A DNA stretch of 10,053 bases from the NCBI GenBank assembly GCA_031546805.1, contig JAVBJW010000026.1:1-10053 (forward strand), in the 5' to 3' direction. Positions 6,975 to 10,053 of this stretch are shown here, in pieces. A program made the position numbers and the translations under genes. The notes under the pieces are model-generated. The model had not been told where the DNA came from. It searched no databases and was given only the letters and a program-made list of their open reading frames with translations. Numbering within the stretch: the stretch's first letter is position 1; every line of letters begins with the position of its first letter. The stretch comes from Mesenet sp031546805. GTDB lineage: Bacteria; Pseudomonadota; Alphaproteobacteria; Rickettsiales; Anaplasmataceae.

Positions 6975-7046
6975 GACTCTTTCGTCTAGTGGTTAGGACA
7001 TCACCCTTTCACGGTGGTAACACGGGTTCAACTCCCGTAAGAGTCA
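6975..7046 (+). tRNA. tRNA-Glu (anticodon UUC)
   Basis: A 72-base cloverleaf. The acceptor stem is GACTCTT with AAGAGTC (7039-7045), then discriminator A at 7046. The anticodon stem TCACC/GGTGG encloses the loop CTTTCAC with anticodon TTC at 7008-7010. The T arm shows CGGGTTCAACTCCCG. The sequence from TTCGTCTAG onward closely parallels bacterial tRNA-Glu. CCA is not encoded and must be added by tRNA nucleotidyltransferase. No phage or integrase junction is visible at its 3' end. Confidence 0.96.
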
Positions 7047-7103
7047 CTTTGCAATGCTAATAACAATAGTGCTTCCATGGCTATAAACTAACAGTTACTA
7101 TAG

Positions 7104-7481
7104 ATGATTATTAGATCACTGTTGTATATGTCAAAAGAACTTACTCGTATAGTACATTTTCAAAACAATGAAAAAAAATTAGAAGAATTTAGCGAGCGGA
7201 TTGAAGATATAGCATACAATGCACAAATTAAATTTTCAAATAGAGTTGATGATATTACTGATAATAACATAAATAGATTTCATGATCTATTACATAAGGA
7301 ATTGAGCTCAGCTATTAAAAAGATCCATTCTCAGAATGTTGAGTTACTAAAATCATCCTTTGCCAAGCAATTTTTAGATTCAGAGGTCTTTAATTTCTTA
7401 GGCAGAAAAGGAAAAACGAGTTTAACGCAGCTGCTTTTTAGCATTCTACAAGACATATCAAGAAATCGCAAAAACCTCTAA
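7104..7481 (+). CDS. small helical protein of unknown function, upstream of GTA genes
   Basis: A 125-residue protein from the ATG at 7104, or 117 residues from the ATG at 7128 (MSKELTRIV), which I slightly prefer because the first eight residues look unlike a protein start; neither ATG has a Shine-Dalgarno. Nearly the whole chain is predicted helical and charged, with heptad-like hydrophobics (FQNNEKKLEEFSERIEDIA, ELSSAIKKIHSQNVELL). The C-terminal segment FAKQFLDSEVFNFLGRKGK then LTQLLFSILQ looks like a separate helical end. No known domain is recognised. It follows tRNA-Glu by 57 bases and precedes the GTA genes by 266 bases on the same strand. A role in the GTA or phage remnant, for example a reduced tape-measure-like protein, is only a guess from position and helicity. 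Confidence 0.65.
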   Translation: MIIRSLLYMSKELTRIVHFQNNEKKLEEFSERIEDIAYNAQIKFSNRVDDITDNNINRFHDLLHKELSSAIKKIHSQNVELLKSSFAKQFLDSEVFNFLGRKGKTSLTQLLFSILQDISRNRKNL

Positions 7482-7824
7482 TCTGTCTGAAAATTTATTA
7501 TATAGCTATTTTAATCTACTCTATATCATTAATTTCTTATCAAGATATCCAATATTTATAAGATTAGTTTATTTATTATTTAACAACTTTTGGCACTACA
7601 AAACGAAAAAACCACTGGAATCAGAGCTGTTTACCATAGCTAAAGTGCTTCGTATTAACTTCTACATTTCAAAATTGCCTTATAAAAGTAACGTTTTACT
7701 TAAGTTAGGCACAAAAGCCTTCCAATTAATTTACTTAGGGGTTATATATGTTACAAAATTCAACTATTCACTTCTTGCGCAAATCTGCACCTACTACTTC
7801 TCCTGTAAGCTTATCAATGGTTAA
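7426..7824 (+). other. stop-free frame of 132 codons without an ATG, possible gene relic
   Basis: In the frame shared by 7441 and 7501, no stop occurs from the TAA at 7423 to the TAA at 7822. Most of it (7482-7747) is the otherwise empty gap between the small helical protein and gp6. The translation is hydrophobic and aromatic (LLYSYFNLLYIINFLSRYPI, then IRLVYLLFNNFWHYKTKKP). There is no ATG; a GTG (7645) and a TTG (7675) are the only usual alternative starts. I recognise no family. It overlaps the end of the upstream gene by 56 bases and gp6 by 77 bases. It may be the remnant of a gene whose start was lost, or chance. Confidence 0.3.
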
Positions 7825-8302
7825 GTCATTCTTACGTGTAGAGAATAATCAGGACGATGATTTGATTTCAAATTTAATATCAATTGCAACAGAATATGCT
7901 GAGTGGTATATGGAGAAATCATTAATGCAACAAAAATGGCAGATTTCATGCATTGGTTATATACCTAGAAAAATTCAATTAATCTTTTGTCCGTTGATTC
8001 AAGTTGAGTCGGTGAAAACTGTACTCAGAAATGGCAGTGAGATTACAATCAATAAGGAGCTATATTATATTGATATGGTCGGTTCATATATCGAATTTTA
8101 TAGCTATTTTAATGTTCAAAGGTTAGATATAATTTATGAGGCTGGGTATCTTGATGCTAATTTGATTCCAGCACAAATAAAGCATGGGATTGCTCATCAT
8201 GTTGCTATAGCTTACAAAAACCGTGAAGCAGAAAATAACAATAGCTTAGCAATTGTGAGAGAAATATATTCTCCATTCCGTGAAGTTAAAATAATTTTAT
8301 AA
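7748..8302 (+). CDS. GTA gp6-like head-tail connector protein
   Basis: A 184-residue homologue of the HK97 gp6 / phiE125 gp8 connector family, the adaptor between portal and tail in the alphaproteobacterial gene transfer agent. The N-terminal segment SLSMVKSFLRVENNQDDDLISNLISIATEYAEWY (about 22-55) is the typical helical pair with the acidic D-D-D/E-x-L-I pattern, followed by QKWQISC. The strands FCPLIQVESVKTVLRNG, YYIDMVGSYIEF and RLDIIYEAGYLDANLIP then lead into the C-terminal helix IKHGIAHHVAIAYKNREAE, with the P-x-x-[IL]-K/R-x-x-I pattern of this family. A Shine-Dalgarno-like AGGGG (7737-7741) precedes the ATG by six bases. It is the first of three packed GTA genes; gp8 starts two bases after its stop. 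Portal, protease and capsid genes are not in the window. Confidence 0.85.
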   Translation: MLQNSTIHFLRKSAPTTSPVSLSMVKSFLRVENNQDDDLISNLISIATEYAEWYMEKSLMQQKWQISCIGYIPRKIQLIFCPLIQVESVKTVLRNGSEITINKELYYIDMVGSYIEFYSYFNVQRLDIIYEAGYLDANLIPAQIKHGIAHHVAIAYKNREAENNNSLAIVREIYSPFREVKIIL

Positions 8303-8303
8303 T

Positions 8304-8726
8304 ATGATTTCTAATGCAAATACACATAAAATTTTAAATGAGTTACATAGTGCGATATTAAAATCGCTGAGAGAAGATAATAATGTAAAGAATTGTGTTA
8401 CAAATATCTATGACTATCTACCTAAAAATCCTTCGATACCATATATTAGTGTACATATAGCTAATTATCAGGAGATATCCTTGATACCTAAATCTGCCTT
8501 AAAAGTAAAGTTGATTTTTGGTGTTTATAGTTTTCACATGCAAAATTTATTTGAAATAATGGAAAGTATAGGCATGGCAGTAAGTGCTCCAAATTTAGAG
8601 CACTTAGGCTATAAAATAGTAGCACTAAATAATGGCACCATTAATCAACATGATGATATTTTATATGCATTAGTGAGTTTAAATGTACTGTTAAAAGGAA
8701 AATATAATGACAAATTTAGAATTTAA
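8304..8726 (+). CDS. GTA gp8-like tail terminator (DUF3168 family)
   Basis: A 140-residue DUF3168 protein, the tail-completion/terminator subunit that caps the tail tube in gene transfer agents and lambdoid-type phages. Visible family features are the N-terminal helix ILNELHSAILKSLREDNNV, the segment VTNIYDYLPKNPSIPYISV (about 32-50, the V-x-D-x-x-P-x-x-x-P-Y-I/V pattern), the strand LKVKLIFGVYSF, and the helix FEIMESIGMAVSAP ahead of YKIVALNNGTINQHDDILYA with the closing strand. It starts two bases after gp6 without a Shine-Dalgarno, so translation is probably coupled, and it overlaps gp9 by 20 bases. In complete GTA clusters gp7 (head closure) sits between gp6 and gp8; here it is missing, with no room for a remnant. 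Confidence 0.83.
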   Translation: MISNANTHKILNELHSAILKSLREDNNVKNCVTNIYDYLPKNPSIPYISVHIANYQEISLIPKSALKVKLIFGVYSFHMQNLFEIMESIGMAVSAPNLEHLGYKIVALNNGTINQHDDILYALVSLNVLLKGKYNDKFRI

Positions 8727-9102
8727 AATAAAAAATCAAAGCGATGAATTTATTACACTAAATAGCATAAAAAATCTTCGCTTGACTTTGCGTACTAAAG
8801 GAGAAGAGGTAAATAGTATATATTCTTTAGGTTGGAAACAAGCTCTAAGTTATTCTGGTACTAAATATATTACAGTTAAAGTTAATGGTATTTTGGACTG
8901 CATGATTGCTGATAAACTACTATGTCAATATGCATTTGAAAATGCTGTAAGTGACTATGAAATATCTTTTAGTAGTAGTGGTGAAAAAATAACGTTGCAG
9001 TGCTTAATTGAATTATACGAAAGATACTATGATCCCAGCAATTTTGATAGTTTTACCTTAATTCTAGCAAGTGCAGGAGTAGTAAATCTAAGAACAATTT
9101 AA
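8707..9102 (+). CDS. GTA gp9-like major tail tube protein (TP901-1 type)
   Basis: A 131-residue protein matching the phage major tail protein / GTA gp9 family, which polymerises into the tail tube. It begins MTNLEFKIKNQSDEFITLNS, and the core contains LRLTLRTKGEEVN, WKQALSYSGTKYITVKVNGI, then DKLLCQYAFEN and the strand-turn-strand YEISFSSSGEKITLQCLIELYE. The final segment FDSFTLILASAGVVNLRTI corresponds to the F-x-L-x-L-x-S-s-G C-terminal strand of the family. A Shine-Dalgarno AAGGA (about 8696-8700) inside the end of gp8 precedes the ATG. It ends the recognisable GTA block: the usual next genes (gp10, tape measure gp11, gp12-gp15) do not follow in this window. Confidence 0.82.
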   Translation: MTNLEFKIKNQSDEFITLNSIKNLRLTLRTKGEEVNSIYSLGWKQALSYSGTKYITVKVNGILDCMIADKLLCQYAFENAVSDYEISFSSSGEKITLQCLIELYERYYDPSNFDSFTLILASAGVVNLRTI

Positions 9103-9124
9103 TATTTATTTAAGTAATAAAGTG

Positions 9125-9141
9125 TATAGTTTAATACTATA
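9125..9141 (+). repeat. short inverted repeat downstream of gp9
   Basis: TATAGT (9125-9130) and ACTATA (9136-9141) form a perfect 6-base stem around TTAAT. It could be a weak hairpin after gp9, or simply overlap a -10-like element for the next gene. It lacks a T-run, so I do not call it a terminator. Confidence 0.3.
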
Positions 9142-9159
9142 AATGTTAAATTATTGACA

Positions 9160-9858
9160 ATGAGTAATAACCAAGAACAATACTCACTATTAGACAAAAA
9201 GTATGTTGAGCAATGTTTAGCAGATAATAATGAATTATATAATAAATTTAATCAAGTTATTGATGAAGAGATTGATAAAACAGATAGCTATGCAAAATTA
9301 GCACAAATAAAAAGAAGCATTGATAGTCTTATTGAAATACTTTATGATCATGCTTCTTTTGTTGACATTGAAATAGAACTTGAAACTACAAAACATACAC
9401 AAGCTAAATTAGAATTACAAAAAAGAATACAAGAGAAAAAAAGAAAAGCCATTGAAAGTATAATTGACTATATTGCTACTCAACAACAAAAAACAAAAAG
9501 CAATCTAGATGATTCTAATAATTTAAATCATAAGCAAGAAACAGGAGTTAATGTAAGTGAGATAAAGGAAAAGCTTAAGTTACAAATGAAAAAGGTATTA
9601 TTTGCAGTTCTTGCAAATGGAATGGACCCAGAACAAAGAGCAGGAGAAACTGGATCTAGCAATGCAAAGCATGCTCATAAATATGGTAGAATGGAAAACG
9701 GTGGTGAACACCAAAACTCTAACATATTTAGCGCATTACTTAAGATGTTATTTAACGTGCTATTTAATATAAACGTAGATATTTCTTCGCATATGCCTTT
9801 TACAGCAAAGATCAAAATGGAAAATCGAAATAAGAAAGAGCATGGGGTGTCAATTTAA
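9160..9858 (+). CDS. unrecognised charged coiled-coil protein, 232 residues
   Basis: I do not recognise this protein. I chose the ATG at 9160; a TTG at 9154 would add two residues, and neither start has a Shine-Dalgarno. Residues about 5-110 are helical, with a probable coiled coil at about 72-112 (ELETTKHTQAKLELQKRIQE, then KKRKAIESIIDYIATQQQK). A polar linker and a second helix (VSEIKEKLKLQMKKVLFAVL, about 132-151) follow. Next is a Gly/Asn/His-rich, low-complexity segment (about 155-188), a hydrophobic helix IFSALLKMLFNVLFNI (about 189-204), and a basic end (KMENRNKKEH). No signal peptide is seen. It lies 57 bases after gp9 on the same strand. It could be a lineage-specific gene beside the GTA block or a host-directed protein; position alone does not show that it belongs to the GTA. 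Confidence 0.75.
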   Translation: MSNNQEQYSLLDKKYVEQCLADNNELYNKFNQVIDEEIDKTDSYAKLAQIKRSIDSLIEILYDHASFVDIEIELETTKHTQAKLELQKRIQEKKRKAIESIIDYIATQQQKTKSNLDDSNNLNHKQETGVNVSEIKEKLKLQMKKVLFAVLANGMDPEQRAGETGSSNAKHAHKYGRMENGGEHQNSNIFSALLKMLFNVLFNINVDISSHMPFTAKIKMENRNKKEHGVSI

Positions 9859-10053
9859 TAAAAATGCTATGATATAGCTAACACAGATAAGATTTTCCCT
9901 AAAACCATACAGCTATAACATCATTAGAGTTGATAAAATGAGTTTCGCAGGAAGTTGTAGATAGCTTGAAAAAATATCTATAGCCTGGACAGGAAGAGCT
10001 ACGAAGATATCGGACTGCAAAATTATGTAAACAAAAAGAATTCAAACATAAAA
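9859..10053. other. no intact gene; coding-like fragment with stop near the window end
   Basis: AT-rich sequence with no complete gene. On the plus strand from about 9951, one frame reads EVVDSLKKYL, a TAG stop at 9981, then PGQEELRRYRTAKLCKQKEF to the edge. The amino-acid mix looks coding-like, so this could be the start of a broken gene continuing past the window. No family is recognised. Confidence 0.35.

Noticed and set aside
6975..7104. tRNA-Glu as an integration site for a GTA or phage island
   Set aside because: No integrase is present, and I saw no repeat of the tRNA 3' end elsewhere in the window.
9866..9878. Small hairpin GCTAT-GAT-ATAGC after the coiled-coil gene as a terminator
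   Set aside because: The stem is only five pairs and no T-run follows on the plus strand.

Overview
The window is very AT-rich and looks like the chromosome of an obligate intracellular alphaproteobacterium of the order Rickettsiales, probably Rickettsiaceae or a close relative. The evidence is a decayed IS5-type transposase of the kind abundant in Rickettsia, a DUF2671-like protein, an alphaproteobacterial DsbA, a Bcr/CflA exporter, and scattered gene transfer agent (GTA) genes. Species is not assigned.

Layout. 1-386 (-) is the N-terminal part of an IS5-family transposase broken by several frameshifts. 482-1132 (-) is a class I SAM-dependent O-methyltransferase. 1394-1672 (+) is a small DUF2671-like protein, convergent with a periplasmic DsbA-like oxidoreductase at 1689-2405 (-). 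2484-2924 (-) is a COQ10/RatA START-domain protein. Directly upstream of it, about 2945-3110 (-), is a structured RNA that I read as 6S RNA (ssrS), with its own near-consensus promoter. 3385-4623 (+) is a Bcr/CflA-type drug exporter. 4772-6865 (+) is a 697-residue protein I do not recognise, built from what look like three diverged copies of one module followed by a transmembrane anchor. A tRNA-Glu(UUC) lies at 6975-7046.

The right third holds phage-like genes. A short helical protein (7104-7481) is followed by GTA genes in conserved order: gp6 head-tail connector (7748-8302), gp8 tail terminator of the DUF3168 family (8304-8726) and gp9 major tail tube protein (8707-9102). The gp7 head-closure gene normally found between gp6 and gp8 is absent. 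A charged, coiled-coil protein of unknown function follows (9160-9858). The last 195 bases hold no intact gene.

The housekeeping genes appear to be separate transcription units: good sigma70-type promoters can be read for dsbA, 6S RNA, the exporter and tRNA-Glu. The three GTA genes are tightly packed and probably co-transcribed. The least explained items are the three-module membrane-anchored protein, the 232-residue coiled-coil protein beside the GTA block, and a start-less open frame of about 400 bases running into gp6.
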